Positions 21,456 to 31,434 of a DNA stretch of 64,000 nt are shown here, piece by piece. The DNA lies in assembly GCA_963783785.1 (NCBI GenBank), contig CAWAOQ010000017.1:119280-183279 (forward strand). The letters are read 5' to 3'. Numbering within the stretch: the first letter of the stretch is position 1; the number at the start of each line of letters is the position of its first letter. Source of the stretch: CADEEN01 sp963783785. GTDB taxonomy: Bacteria; Pseudomonadota; Gammaproteobacteria; Burkholderiales; Burkholderiaceae_C. Under the pieces are notes generated by a model that was not told where the DNA came from, did no database searches, and saw only the letters and a program-made list of their open reading frames with translations. Both the position numbers and the translations under genes were made by a program.

Positions 21456-22637
21456 CTACGCCAGCGGCAGGTAGCGCACCGACAGCACCCCGTCGATGGC
21501 TGCCAGCCTGGCCAGCACCGCGTCGGTCACCGGGCTGTCGACGTCGACCAGGGTGTAGGCCATCTCGCCGCGGCTCTTGTTGACCATGTTGTGGATGTTC
21601 AGGCCGGCCTGCGCCATCGTGGTCGAGATCTGGCCCAGCATGTTCGGCACGTTGGCGTTGGCGATCGCGACGCGGTAGTTCGATTCGCGCGCCATGCTGA
21701 CGGCCGGGAAGTTCACCGCGTTGGCGATGTTGCCGTGTTCGAGGTAGTCGCGCAGCTGCTGCGCGACCATCACCGCACAGTTGTCTTCCGCCTCGCGCGT
21801 GGACGCGCCCAGGTGCGGCAGCGCCAGCACGCGCTCGTGGCCGTGCAGCGCCGCATTGGGAAAATCGCACACGTACATGCCCAGGTGCTTCCTGTCCAGG
21901 CTGGCCAGCACCGCAGCGTCGTCGACCACGCCTTCGCGCGAGAAGTTCAGCAGCACGGCGCCGGCCTTCATCAGCCCGAGGTTGTCGGCGTTGACCAGGT
22001 GCCGGGTGGCGGCCACCAGCGGCACGTGCAGGGTCACGAAGTGGGCGTGCTTGAGCACCTCGGCCGCATTGGCCGCTCGCTTGACCTGCGACGGCAGGCT
22101 CCAGGCCGCGTCGACGGTGATGTCGGGGTCGAAGCCGAGCACGTTCATGCCCAGCTTGATCGCGGCGTCGGCCACCAGGCAGCCGATCTTGCCGAGTCCG
22201 ACGATGCCCAGCGTGTGGCCGACCAACTCGAAGCCGGCGAAGGCCTTCTTGCCGTCCTCGACGCGATGCTCCAGGTCCGGCGCGTTGGGGTCGAGCGAGG
22301 CCACGAAGCGCAACGCGCCGGGCAGGTTGCGCGCGGCCATCAGCATGCCAGCCAGCACCAGTTCCTTCACCGCATTGGCATTCGCCCCCGGGGCATTGAA
22401 CACCGGCACGCCGCGCGCGCTCATGGCGGCCACCGGGATGTTGTTGGTGCCTGCGCCGGCGCGACCGATCGCGCGCACGGTGGCCGGGATGTCGATGCCA
22501 TGCATGTCGGCCGAGCGCACCAGCACCGCGTCGGGCGCGCTCACGTCCTTGGCCGCGTGGTAACGCTCCGCGGGCAACTGCTTCAGGCCGCTGGCCGATA
22601 TGGCATTGAGCACCAGCACATTGAAGCGCTCAGCCAT
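21456..22637 (-). CDS. serA: D-3-phosphoglycerate dehydrogenase
   Basis: SerA oxidises 3-phosphoglycerate to 3-phosphohydroxypyruvate, the first step of serine synthesis. The chain is intact at 393 residues. The NAD-binding fold has TLGIVGLGKIGCLVADAAI, the catalytic Arg is in LLNFSREGVVDD, and the catalytic His in VLALPHLGASTREAE. A C-terminal ACT domain from about residue 320 (NVPNMLGQISTTMAQAGLN) suggests serine feedback. It overlaps the end of serC by eight bases and is cotranscribed with it. Confidence 0.95.
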   Translation of the reverse strand: MAERFNVLVLNAISASGLKQLPAERYHAAKDVSAPDAVLVRSADMHGIDIPATVRAIGRAGAGTNNIPVAAMSARGVPVFNAPGANANAVKELVLAGMLMAARNLPGALRFVASLDPNAPDLEHRVEDGKKAFAGFELVGHTLGIVGLGKIGCLVADAAIKLGMNVLGFDPDITVDAAWSLPSQVKRAANAAEVLKHAHFVTLHVPLVAATRHLVNADNLGLMKAGAVLLNFSREGVVDDAAVLASLDRKHLGMYVCDFPNAALHGHERVLALPHLGASTREAEDNCAVMVAQQLRDYLEHGNIANAVNFPAVSMARESNYRVAIANANVPNMLGQISTTMAQAGLNIHNMVNKSRGEMAYTLVDVDSPVTDAVLARLAAIDGVLSVRYLPLA

Positions 22638-23712
22638 TCTTCGCCTCGAATTCCTTCATGTACGCCACCAGCGCGCGCACGCCGTCGATCGGCATCGCGT
22701 TGTAGATCGACGCCCGCATGCCGCCGACCGAGCGGTGGCCCTTCAACTGCAGCAGCCCGTGCGCCTCGGCGCCCTTCAGGAACGCGGCATCGAGCGTTTC
22801 ATCGCGCAACTTGAACGGCACGTTCATCAACGAGCGGCAATCGCGCTGCACCGGGCTCTTGTAGAACGCGCTCGCGTCCAGGTAGTCATAGAGCAAGGCG
22901 GCCTTCGTGCGGTTGCGTTCGGCCATTGCCGCCAACCCGCCTTCGGCCTTGAGCCACTTGAACACCAGGCCCGCGATGTAGATCGCGTAGGTGGGCGGCG
23001 TGTTGTACATCGAGTCGTTGTCGGCGACGGTCTTGTAGTCGAACGCCGAAGGCGTGATCGGCAGCGCCTGGCCGAGCAGGTCTTCGCGCACGATCACGAT
23101 CGTCAGGCCGGCGGGGCCGATGTTCTTCTGCGCGCCGGCGTAGATCAGGCCGTACCTGGCAACGTCGACCGGGCGCGACAGGATGTCGCTCGACATGTCG
23201 GCCACCAGCGGCACGCTGCCGACGTCCGGCGTGAAGTGGTACTCGACGCCGCCGATGGTCTCGTTGCTGCAGATGTGCACGTAGGCCGCCTGCGGATCGA
23301 GTTGCCAGTCGCCACGCGCGGGCACGCGGTCGTAGCCGGTGGCGGCCGCGCTGGCCCCGACGTTGACACTGGCGTACTTCTTCGCCTCCTTGATCGACTT
23401 CTTCGACCACTCGCCGGTGTCGATGTAGTCGGCGGCCGTCTTGCCGCGCAACAGGTTCATCGGCACGATGGCGTTCTGACCGATCGCGCCGCCCTGCATG
23501 AACAGCACCTTGTAGTCCGCCGGAATGGCGAGCAACTCGCGCAGGTCGGCCTCGGCCTGGGCATGGATCGAGATGAACTCCTTGCCGCGGTGGCTCATCT
23601 CCATCACCGACATTCCCGAGCCATGCCAGTCGAGCATCTCGGCAGCCGCTTGGCGCAGCACGGTTTCGGGCAGCACGGCGGGGCCGGCGCTGAAGTTGAA
23701 AACACGGGTCAT
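22630..23712 (-). CDS. serC: phosphoserine aminotransferase
   Basis: SerC is a PLP enzyme that converts 3-phosphohydroxypyruvate to phosphoserine with glutamate, and also acts in pyridoxine synthesis. The N-terminus VFNFSAGPAVLPETVLRQAA is typical, and the PLP Lys lies in YAGAQKNIGPAG. The chain has 360 residues and is intact. The start at ATG 23712 is fixed by that N-terminus. The gene is first in a serC-serA pair; their coding regions overlap by eight bases, so expression is coupled. sbcB diverges 51 bases away. Confidence 0.96.
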   Translation of the reverse strand: MTRVFNFSAGPAVLPETVLRQAAAEMLDWHGSGMSVMEMSHRGKEFISIHAQAEADLRELLAIPADYKVLFMQGGAIGQNAIVPMNLLRGKTAADYIDTGEWSKKSIKEAKKYASVNVGASAAATGYDRVPARGDWQLDPQAAYVHICSNETIGGVEYHFTPDVGSVPLVADMSSDILSRPVDVARYGLIYAGAQKNIGPAGLTIVIVREDLLGQALPITPSAFDYKTVADNDSMYNTPPTYAIYIAGLVFKWLKAEGGLAAMAERNRTKAALLYDYLDASAFYKSPVQRDCRSLMNVPFKLRDETLDAAFLKGAEAHGLLQLKGHRSVGGMRASIYNAMPIDGVRALVAYMKEFEAKNG

Positions 23713-23763
23713 CTCTGAGCGCTCCAGTGCGACGGTGGGGTTGAAGTCGATTATCGTCGCCGC

Positions 23764-25181
23764 ATGGCACCGTTCAGTTTCTACTGGCATGACTACGAGA
23801 CCTTCGGCGTCGTGCCGCGCCGTGACCGCCCGGCGCAGTTTGCCGGGGTGCGAACCGATGCCGACTTGAACGAGATCGAAGCGCCGCTGACGCTGTATTG
23901 CCGGCCGGCGGCCGACATGCTGCCGGTACCCGAGGCGTGCCTGATCACCGGGATCACGCCGCAGTTGTGCCAGCAGCGTGGCGTCGCCGAACGCGACTTC
24001 GCCGACGCCATCGAGGCCCAGCTTGCGCGCCCGGGCACGGTCGGTTGCGGCTACAACAGCCTGCGCTTCGACGACGAGGTCACGCGCTTCCTGTTCTGGC
24101 GCAACCTGATCGACCCCTACGCCCGCGAATGGCAGAACGAATGCGGCCGCTGGGACCTGCTCGACACCGTGCGCTGCGCCTGGGCGTTGCGGCCCGACGG
24201 CATCCAGTGGCCGACCCACGACGACGGCAAGCCGTCATTCAGGCTCGAGCACCTGACGCTGGCCAACGGCTTGGCGCACGAGGCGGCCCACGACGCACTG
24301 TCGGACGTCCGTGCAACGCTCGCGTTGGCCCGGCTGGTCAAGGACCGCCAGCCCAGGCTGTGGGCCCATTGCCTGAAGCTGCACCGCAAGCAGGCGGTGA
24401 TCGACGAGATGGGCATCGGCCGGCCGTTCCTGCACTTGTCGGGACGCTATCCCGTCGAGCGCGGCTGCATGGCGGTGGTGTGGCCTTTGGCGCCGCACCC
24501 GTTCTTCAAGAACGAGGTCATCGTCTGGGATCTGGCGCACGATCCCAGCGAGCTGTTCGCGCTCAACGCCAAGGCCATCCGCGAGCGGCTGTTCACGAGC
24601 GCCGATGCGCTGCCGTCGGGACAGGCAAGGCTGCCGATCAAGACGATCCACCTCAACAAGTCGCCGATCGTGATCGGCAACCTGAAGACACTCGGCCCGG
24701 CCACGGCGCGCTGGCAGGTCGACGTCGACCAGGCAATGCGGCATGCCGAGGTCGCCGCGCGGCAGGCCAATTCGATGGCTGGCATCTGGCCCGAGGTGTT
24801 CGAGCGGGCAGCCGCGGAGAAGGCTGTCGACGTCGACGAAGACCTCTACGGCGGCTTCCTCGACAACGAGGACCGGCGGGCGCTGCAACGGCTGCGTGCG
24901 ATTGCCGCCCGAGCGGCTGGCCGAACGCAGGCCGGCCTTCAACGATCCGCGCCTCGAAGAACTGCTGTTGCGCTTTCGCGCACGCAACCACCCGGACACC
25001 CTGCGCGCCGACGAGCGCGCGCACTGGCTGGCGCACTGCCGCCTGCGTTGGCAGGATGCGCCGACATGGTTCGAGCGCATCGCAGTGCTCGAGGCCAGCG
25101 CCGACCGGCGTGGCACTCGAGGTGCTCGGCGAACTGCGCCGCTGGGCGCAAACGGTTCAAGCCGATCCCGCGCCGCAGTGA
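23764..25181 (+). CDS. sbcB: exodeoxyribonuclease I, two frameshifts
   Basis: ExoI is a 3'-5' exonuclease for single-stranded DNA used in repair and recombination. The DEDDh nuclease domain is at the N-terminus: Asp and Glu in FYWHDYETFGVVPRR, further acidic residues in GYNSLRFDDEVTRF, and HDALSDVRATLALA at its end. The C-terminal half carries the SH3-like and helical region. Extra bases near 24912 and 25112 shift the frame; removing them gives IAPERLAERRPAFNDPRL and ADRVALEVLGELRRW. The repaired chain is about 472 residues, normal for the family. Confidence 0.92.
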
Positions 25182-25217
25182 GCGCGGCACCGGCTGGGCG
25201 GCGCGTGCCGCGCGCGC

Positions 25218-25736
25218 CTACTTGGGTGCGGCTGCGCCGGCGTCAGCCACCTTCTGCGCGCGCTGCTTTTCGTGCACACACTCGTCGACCACGCGTTGGC
25301 CGATCTTGGTGTCCATCAGCATCGACTTGTTGGCGATCTGCAGCATCAGCATGCGGCCCTTGACGTCTTCCAGCCGCAGCGCGCCGGTCGAAGACAGCAC
25401 CGGTTTCATGGTCCACGTCTGGGTCTTGAGTCGCACGTCGACGTAGCCGTCGTTCTTGGGCGTGTTCGTGATGGTGATGGTCTGGTCGAATTCGCACGCG
25501 TAGTCGCCGAAATGGGTCATCGCAGCCGCTGCCAACTGCTCGCCCTCGGCCCGGGCCAATGGCACTTCGACCGGGGCTGGCGTGCGGGCGGCGGGTTTGG
25601 CGGCAGGTTTGGCGGCCGGTTTGGTCGCTGCCTTGGCGGGTGGCTTGGCGGCCGGGGCGGCGGTCTGGGCGTGGGTGGCAGTCGCCAGCAAGAGGGTGGC
25701 GGCAACAGCGGTCAGGGTGGCAGTGCTTGGCTTCAA
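25218..25736 (-). CDS. exported hypothetical protein with Ala/Pro/Lys linker
   Basis: This 172-residue protein is not recognised. From TTG 25736 the N-terminus MKPSTATLTAVAATLLLATATHAQ is a good Sec signal peptide, and GGGAG lies seven bases upstream, which decides the start. A low-complexity linker of repeated PAAK units follows, then a compact domain with FGDYACEFDQTITITNTP and a second cysteine in RVVDECVHEK. The domain resembles small periplasmic proteins but I cannot assign a family. It is convergent with sbcB. Confidence 0.7.
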   Translation of the reverse strand: MKPSTATLTAVAATLLLATATHAQTAAPAAKPPAKAATKPAAKPAAKPAARTPAPVEVPLARAEGEQLAAAAMTHFGDYACEFDQTITITNTPKNDGYVDVRLKTQTWTMKPVLSSTGALRLEDVKGRMLMLQIANKSMLMDTKIGQRVVDECVHEKQRAQKVADAGAAAPK

Positions 25737-25916
25737 GGGCAGTCTCCCGAGAGTGGTCGCAGTGCGGATTGTGGCGCGCTGTGCGCCGACAAACGTTGCC
25801 AGACGTTGCAGAGCGCGGTCCAGCCGGTGCGGCCATGCGCAACGGCACACGCCACCGCAGCGCAAGGCCGGCTTCGATGCGGGATGGCCGACATCACCGG
25901 CGCCTCGACGCGGGCC

Positions 25917-26924
25917 TCAGCGGCGATCGGCGAAGTAGGCCTCCCGCACTTCGGCCGGCAACTGCGGTCCGCCGGCATAGGAGGTGCGGTGCGCGCGTTC
26001 GAGCAACTGCCAGTAGTAGCGGTAGCTGGCACGGTCGTGCAGCGAGTCATGGTGGCGGATCGGTGCCCAGTCGGCGGCCTGTGCCGCGCCGATGATCTCG
26101 ATCGCCAGGTCGACCTCGGCCACCGTCGGCGTGAAGGCCTCGACGATCGGCCGGATCTGCGCCGGGTGGATGCTCCACATGCGCGTGTAGCCGAACAGCC
26201 GGCAGGCCTTGCCAGCGGCCTCCATCAGCGCCGCCGGATGCTTGAATTCGGTGACCACGCAATGTGACGGCGTCTTGCCGTGGGCGTGGCAGGCGGCAGC
26301 GATTTCGAGCTTGGCGCGCACGACCAGCGGGTGCTCGAACTGTCCCTTGGCACCCATCGCCGTGGCCGGGATCGCGCCGCGATGCGCCGAGACGAAATCC
26401 ATCAGCCCGAACGACAGCGACTCGATGCGTGGGTGTGCGGCGAGCGCATGCACCTCGTGCAGCGCACCGTGCGTCTCCACCAGCGCGTGCAGCGGGATCG
26501 AGCTGCCGCCCATTGCGCTCATCGCCGCGGCAGCGCGCTCGACGTCGGCCAGGCCACGCGGCTTGGGCAGCATCAGGTAGGCCGGTGGCTTCGCGGCCTG
26601 CAGCACGACTCGCAGCACGTCGGCAAAGCGCGGGTGGTCGACCGGCAGCACGCGCGCGCCGACGCGGCCGAAGCGATTGGCGTCGCTGGCAAGCAGCGAC
26701 GCGATCACCAGCGCATGCTCGACTTCACCGCCGACGGGGGCGCCGTCCTCGGCGTCGAGCGTGACGTCGAACACCGGCCCCAGCTCGGCCTGCAACGCGA
26801 GGCTCTTGCGCATCAGGGCCTCGACACCGCAGTAGTGATCGCAAACCGGCAATCCGGCTGCCGCGGGCTCGCCGGGGTCGAACAGCGCGGTGCGGGGATG
26901 CAGGCGGGGCGGGTGCGTGGTCAT
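25917..26924 (-). CDS. HpcH/HpaI aldolase / citrate lyase beta-like CoA-ester lyase
   Basis: This 335-residue TIM-barrel protein belongs to the CitE-like family, which cleaves or forms CoA esters such as malyl-CoA, citramalyl-CoA and HMG-CoA. The metal-site Glu is in HALVETHGALHEVHALA, the Asp in LSFGLMDFVSAHRG, and the start has VFDVTLDAEDGAPVG with the EDG motif. The C-terminal WSIHPAQIRPIVEAF is a strong family mark. It diverges from the tctCBA transporter genes, so it may process an imported carboxylate after CoA activation. The exact substrate is unknown. Confidence 0.88.
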   Translation of the reverse strand: MTTHPPRLHPRTALFDPGEPAAAGLPVCDHYCGVEALMRKSLALQAELGPVFDVTLDAEDGAPVGGEVEHALVIASLLASDANRFGRVGARVLPVDHPRFADVLRVVLQAAKPPAYLMLPKPRGLADVERAAAAMSAMGGSSIPLHALVETHGALHEVHALAAHPRIESLSFGLMDFVSAHRGAIPATAMGAKGQFEHPLVVRAKLEIAAACHAHGKTPSHCVVTEFKHPAALMEAAGKACRLFGYTRMWSIHPAQIRPIVEAFTPTVAEVDLAIEIIGAAQAADWAPIRHHDSLHDRASYRYYWQLLERAHRTSYAGGPQLPAEVREAYFADRR

Positions 26925-27047
26925 GGCAGATCGGCGGACTCAGACCCTGCGCCCGCGACCGTCGCGGTGCCAACTGGGTTTCCCCCATTGTCGCTGCGGC
27001 GAGGGCAGGCAACATGCAGGCCTGCCCAAAACCATGGAGACCGGCCC

Positions 27048-28025
27048 GTGACCCCACTTCGCACATTGACCCGCCGCGCATTCACAACCATCGCCCTTGC
27101 CGCCAGCCTGTCCGGCGCCTGGGCCCAGCAGTTTCCCGACCGGCCGCTGACGATGATCGTGCCCTGGGGGGCGGGCGGTGGCACCGACGCCGTGGCGCGC
27201 ATGATCGCCACGCTGATGGAGAAGGACCTTGGCCAGCCAGTCAACGTGGTCAATCGCACCGGCGGCTCCGGCGTGGTCGGCCACTCGGCCATCGCCACCG
27301 CACCGGCCGACGGCTACACGATCGGGATGATCACGGTGGAAATCACCATGATGCATCACCAGAAACTGACCGAACTGGACCCGACCAGCTACACGCCGTT
27401 GGCGCTGGTGAACCTCGACCCGGCCGGCTTCCAGGTGCGAGCCGATTCACCCTACAAGAACATGGCCGAGGTGCTTGCCGCCATCAAGGCCAACCCCGGC
27501 AAGTTCAAGGCCTCGGGCACCGGCCAGGGCGGTATCTGGCACCTGGCTCTGGCGGGATGGCTGCGGGACGCGAAGGTCGATCCGGCGACCGTACCCTGGG
27601 TACCGTCCAACGGCGCGGCGCCCGGTCTGCAGGACCTGGTGGCCGGCGGCGTCGAGTTCGCGCCGGTCTCGCTGCCCGAGGCGCGCTCGCTGATCGATGC
27701 CGGCAAGGTCAAGTCGCTGGCGGTGATGGCCTCGTCTCGCTCGGCGCTGTTCCCGAACGTGCCGACGCTGAAGGAGGCCACCGGTTCCGACTGGGCCACT
27801 GGGGCCTGGCGCGGCATCGCCGCGCCCAAGGGCCTGCCGCCCGCCGTCGCGGCTCGGCTCGAGGCGTCGGTCAAGAAAGCCTACGACAGCAAGGAATACA
27901 AGGACTTCATGGCCCAGCGCGGCTTCGGCATGTTGTGGGGCAACTCGGGCGAGTTCGCGTCGTTCATGGCCAAGGGTGACGCCGACATGAAGGCCGTGAT
28001 GACGGCCGTCGGCATCGCCAAGTAA
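27048..28025 (+). CDS. tctC: Bug/TctC-family tricarboxylate-binding protein
   Basis: This periplasmic substrate-binding protein of the tripartite tricarboxylate transporter family has 325 residues. The GTG start at 27048 follows GGAG and gives a Sec signal peptide ending LAASLSGAWAQQ. Family motifs include FPDRPLTMIVPWGAGGGTDAV and the ligand-loop region ASGTGQGG. The frame upstream stays open, but the signal peptide decides the start. It is first of tctC-tctB-tctA, whose products form one transporter. The ligand could be citrate or another carboxylate. Confidence 0.93.
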   Translation: MTPLRTLTRRAFTTIALAASLSGAWAQQFPDRPLTMIVPWGAGGGTDAVARMIATLMEKDLGQPVNVVNRTGGSGVVGHSAIATAPADGYTIGMITVEITMMHHQKLTELDPTSYTPLALVNLDPAGFQVRADSPYKNMAEVLAAIKANPGKFKASGTGQGGIWHLALAGWLRDAKVDPATVPWVPSNGAAPGLQDLVAGGVEFAPVSLPEARSLIDAGKVKSLAVMASSRSALFPNVPTLKEATGSDWATGAWRGIAAPKGLPPAVAARLEASVKKAYDSKEYKDFMAQRGFGMLWGNSGEFASFMAKGDADMKAVMTAVGIAK

Positions 28026-28033
28026 GCCGCCCC

Positions 28034-28498
28034 GTGCAGCGCACCGACCGTTGGCTGGGCCTCGCGCTGGCCCTGCTGGCTGCTGCGGTGCTGTGGTCGG
28101 CGCGCGCATTCCCGAACGTGCCGGGGCAGAAAGTCGGTGCCGGCTTCCTGCCGATGCTGGTCGGCGCCGGTCTGCTGCTGTGTGGCGTGGCGCTCGTGCT
28201 GCGCAGCTTTCGTGCGGGGGCCTACGCCGATGAGGAAGCCGCCGCGGCGCCAGGCACCGAACACTTCGGCAGCTCGCTCGTCGTCATCGGCGTCGTCGTC
28301 TTCTACATCGCACTGGCTGACCGCCTCGGCTTCCTGATCGTCGCGCCCCTCGGCCTGTTGGCGGTGTTCAAGGCGCTGCGCGTGAACACGGTGACGGCGC
28401 TGCTTTGGGCGGCGGCTGGCACGTTGGTGGTGCACTTCGCCTTCTACAAGCTTTTGCGCGTGCCGCTGCCCTGGGGCGTGTTGCGGCCCTTCTACTGA
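28034..28498 (+). CDS. tctB: tripartite tricarboxylate transporter small subunit TctB
   Basis: TctB is the small membrane subunit of the transporter. The 154-residue protein has four hydrophobic segments (LGLALALLAAAVLW, GFLPMLVGAGLLLCG, SLVVIGVVVFYIALAD, TALLWAAAGTLVVHF), the normal pattern. The start is GTG 28034, eight bases after the tctC stop, and tctA follows within ten bases, so the three are one operon. Confidence 0.92.
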   Translation: MQRTDRWLGLALALLAAAVLWSARAFPNVPGQKVGAGFLPMLVGAGLLLCGVALVLRSFRAGAYADEEAAAAPGTEHFGSSLVVIGVVVFYIALADRLGFLIVAPLGLLAVFKALRVNTVTALLWAAAGTLVVHFAFYKLLRVPLPWGVLRPFY

Positions 28499-28507
28499 AC
28501 GCAGCCG

Positions 28508-30013
28508 ATGGACGCCGTCGTCACCGCCTTCGGGCTCGTGTTCCAGCCCTATGTGCTGATGGTCATTGCGCTGTCGGCGCTGTACGGCCTGTTCGTCGGC
28601 GCGATCCCCGGCCTGACCGCGACGATGGCCACCGCGTTGCTGGTGCCGGTGACGTTCTTCATGCCGCCGGTGCCGGCGGTGGCGGCCATCGTCACCGCCA
28701 CCGCGATGGCGATCTTCTCCGGCGACATCCCGAGCGCGCTGCTGCGCATGCCCGGCACGCCGGCCAGTGCGGCATATACCGACGAGGCCTACCTGCTGAC
28801 GCGCAGCGGCCAGCCCGAGCTGGCGCTGGGCGCCGGCCTGGTGTTCTCGGTGCTGGGCGGCATCTTCGGCGTGCTGGTGCTGATCGTCGCGGCGCCGGCG
28901 CTGGCCGAGATCGCGCTCAAGTTCAGTTCGTTCGAGTACTTCTGGCTGGTGATGCTCGGCTTCACCTGCGCCGTCTTCATCGCCGGCAAGGACCCGCTGA
29001 AGGGCCTGGTGTCGCTGCTGCTCGGGCTGCTGATCTCCTGCGTCGGCCTCGAGAACCCGGCCGGCGCACCGCGCTGGACCTTCGGCAGTGCCGAGCTCAC
29101 CGGCGGCATCTCGCTGATCCCGCTGATGATCGGCATGTTCGCGATCTCCGAGGTGCTGCGCTTCGCCGTCAGGGTCGAGAAGCCGGTGATGGCCATCGAG
29201 CGGCCGTTCGGCAATGTCTTCTCCGGCATGTGGGCGCTGCTGAAGAAGTACCCGCTGCAACTGCTGCGCGGTTCGGCGCTCGGCACCGCGGTCGGGGCGC
29301 TGCCGGGGGCGGGCGCCGACATCGCGGCCTGGATGTCGTACGCGATGTCGAAGAAGTTCTCGAAGGAGCCCGAGAAGTTCGGCACCGGCCACGTCGAGGG
29401 CATCGTCGAATCGGGCGCGGCCAACAACGCCGCGCTCGGCGGCGCCTGGATCCCGGCGCTGGTGTTCGGCATCCCGGGCGATTCGATCACCGCGATCGCC
29501 ATCGGCGTGCTGTACCTGAAGGACATGAACCCGGGGCCGACGCTGTTCGTCAACAACCCGCAGAACATCTACGCGGTGTTCATCGTCTTCATCCTGGCGC
29601 AGTTGCTGATGCTGCCACTGGGCTGGATGGCCATCAAGGTCGCCAAGCAGGTGCTGCGCATCCCGGCCGGCCTGCTGATGCCGCTGATCCTGCTGTTCTG
29701 CGTGGTCGGCAGCTTCGCCATCAACAACAGCATGTTCGGCGTGACCGTGATGCTGGTGGCCGGCGTGGTGGCGTTCTTCATGGAACGCTGGGGCTTTCCG
29801 GTGGCTCCGACGATCCTCGGCGTGGTGCTGGGCACGATGCTCGAGGAGCATTTCTTCTCGAGCCTGGTCAAGGCCGACGGCAACTTCCTCGTCTTCTTCG
29901 AGCGGCCGATCGCCGGCACCCTGGGGGCGTTGACGCTGGTCTTGTGGTTCTGGCCGCTGCTGCGTGGCGCGCCGAACAAGCAGAAATCCGATGCGCGACA
30001 ACCCACCGTGTGA
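28508..30013 (+). CDS. tctA: tripartite tricarboxylate transporter permease TctA
   Basis: TctA is the large permease of the tripartite transporter, 501 residues with about eleven membrane segments. Conserved family stretches include GLFVGAIPGLTATM, FSGDIPSALLRMPGTPASAA and GALPGAGADIAAWMSYA. It is intact. Its last 23 bases overlap the start of gnd, so the sugar dehydrogenase may be cotranscribed, although the two have no shared function that I can name. Confidence 0.96.
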   Translation: MDAVVTAFGLVFQPYVLMVIALSALYGLFVGAIPGLTATMATALLVPVTFFMPPVPAVAAIVTATAMAIFSGDIPSALLRMPGTPASAAYTDEAYLLTRSGQPELALGAGLVFSVLGGIFGVLVLIVAAPALAEIALKFSSFEYFWLVMLGFTCAVFIAGKDPLKGLVSLLLGLLISCVGLENPAGAPRWTFGSAELTGGISLIPLMIGMFAISEVLRFAVRVEKPVMAIERPFGNVFSGMWALLKKYPLQLLRGSALGTAVGALPGAGADIAAWMSYAMSKKFSKEPEKFGTGHVEGIVESGAANNAALGGAWIPALVFGIPGDSITAIAIGVLYLKDMNPGPTLFVNNPQNIYAVFIVFILAQLLMLPLGWMAIKVAKQVLRIPAGLLMPLILLFCVVGSFAINNSMFGVTVMLVAGVVAFFMERWGFPVAPTILGVVLGTMLEEHFFSSLVKADGNFLVFFERPIAGTLGALTLVLWFWPLLRGAPNKQKSDARQPTV

Positions 30014-31418
30014 CTTCGGCCTGATCGGCCTGGCCGTGATGGGCCAGAACCTGGTGCTCAATGTCGAGAGCCGGGGTTTCAGCGTCAGCGTCTACAACCG
30101 CACTGCGGCCGTGACCGAGACCTTCGTCGCGCAGCAGCCGGGCAAGCGCATCCTCGGTGCCACGACGCTCGAGGCCTTCGTGCAAAGCCTGGCGCGGCCG
30201 CGCCGCATCATGCTGATGGTGCAGGCCGGCGCAGCGGTCGACGCGGTGATCGAGCAACTCATTCCGTTGCTCGACGCCGACGACATCATCATCGACGGCG
30301 GAAACAGTCTCTACACCGATACCGAGCGCCGCGACGCCTATCTCGCCGGCAAAGGCCTGCGCTTCATCGGCGCGGGCGTCTCGGGCGGCGAAGAGGGCGC
30401 ACGCAAGGGCCCGAGCATCATGCCCGGCGGCCCGGCCTCGACCTGGGCCGTGATGCGGCCGGTGTTCGAGGCCATCGCTGCCCGGGTCGACGGTGAACCC
30501 TGCGTGATCCATATCGGCCCGGGCGGTGCGGGGCACTTCGTGAAGATGGTGCACAACGGCATCGAGTACGGCGACATGCAGCTGATCTGCGAGGCCTACC
30601 AGCTGTTCAAGTCGGCCGGGCTCACGACGCCGGAGATCGCCGCCACCTTCAACCGCTGGAACGAGGGCGAGCTGCAAAGCTACCTGATCCAGATCACCGG
30701 CCGCGCGCTCGAGCAGATCGATCCCGAAACCGGCCAGCCGATCGTCGAACTGATCCAGGACCAGGCAGGGCAGAAGGGCACCGGCCGCTGGACGCTGCAG
30801 ATCGCGGCCGAGCACGCTGTGGTCGTCAGCACCATCAACGCCGCCGTCGAGGCGCGCGTGCTGTCGTCGCAGAAGGCACAGCGGGTCGAGGCCAGCCAGC
30901 AACTGCGCGGCCCGCGCGCGGAAATCAGCCTGCCCCACGCCGAGTTGGTGGCCAAGGTGCACGATGCGCTGTACGCGTCCAAGATCGTCAGCTACGCGCA
31001 GGGGCTGGACCTGATGCGCGCGGTCAGCGACAAGAAGGGCTGGGCGCTGGATCTCGGTGGCATCGCGTCGATCTGGCGCGGCGGCTGCATCATCCGCGCG
31101 CGCTTCCTCAACCGCATCACCGAGGCCTACCGGCGCGAACCGGACCTGGCCAACCTGATGCTCGATCCGTTCTTCAAGGCGTTGCTCAACCGCACGCAGC
31201 AAGCCTGGCGCGACGTCGTCGCGCTGGCGGTGGTCAACGGCATTCCGGTGCCGGCATTCAGCGCGTCGCTGGCCTACTACGACAGCCTGCGCTGCGCGCG
31301 CCTGCCGGCCAACCTGCTGCAGGCGCAGCGCGATTTCTTCGGCGCCCACACCTACGAGCGCATCGACAAGCCGGCAGGGCAGGCGTTTCACACGCCGTGG
31401 CCTGAAATCGTCGACTGA
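29991..31418 (+). CDS. gnd: 6-phosphogluconate dehydrogenase, decarboxylating
   Basis: Gnd oxidises 6-phosphogluconate to ribulose 5-phosphate and CO2 with NADP, in the oxidative pentose phosphate pathway. The chain has 475 residues. The Rossmann start is FGLIGLAVMGQNLVLN and the catalytic Lys-Asn region is GGAGHFVKMVHNGIEYGDMQ; GLRFIGAGVSGGEEGARKGPS is the substrate loop. ATG 29991 lies inside tctA, and no better start is seen. The C-terminus carries the typical CARLPANLLQAQRDFFGAHTY. Confidence 0.96.
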   Translation: MRDNPPCDFGLIGLAVMGQNLVLNVESRGFSVSVYNRTAAVTETFVAQQPGKRILGATTLEAFVQSLARPRRIMLMVQAGAAVDAVIEQLIPLLDADDIIIDGGNSLYTDTERRDAYLAGKGLRFIGAGVSGGEEGARKGPSIMPGGPASTWAVMRPVFEAIAARVDGEPCVIHIGPGGAGHFVKMVHNGIEYGDMQLICEAYQLFKSAGLTTPEIAATFNRWNEGELQSYLIQITGRALEQIDPETGQPIVELIQDQAGQKGTGRWTLQIAAEHAVVVSTINAAVEARVLSSQKAQRVEASQQLRGPRAEISLPHAELVAKVHDALYASKIVSYAQGLDLMRAVSDKKGWALDLGGIASIWRGGCIIRARFLNRITEAYRREPDLANLMLDPFFKALLNRTQQAWRDVVALAVVNGIPVPAFSASLAYYDSLRCARLPANLLQAQRDFFGAHTYERIDKPAGQAFHTPWPEIVD

Positions 31419-31434
31419 CGGCGGGCTGGGAGGC

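Noticed and set aside
25580..25690. Short DNA repeats in the exported hypothetical gene as a satellite or CRISPR-like array
   Set aside because: They are simply codons for an Ala/Pro/Lys linker, with no fixed repeat and spacer lengths.
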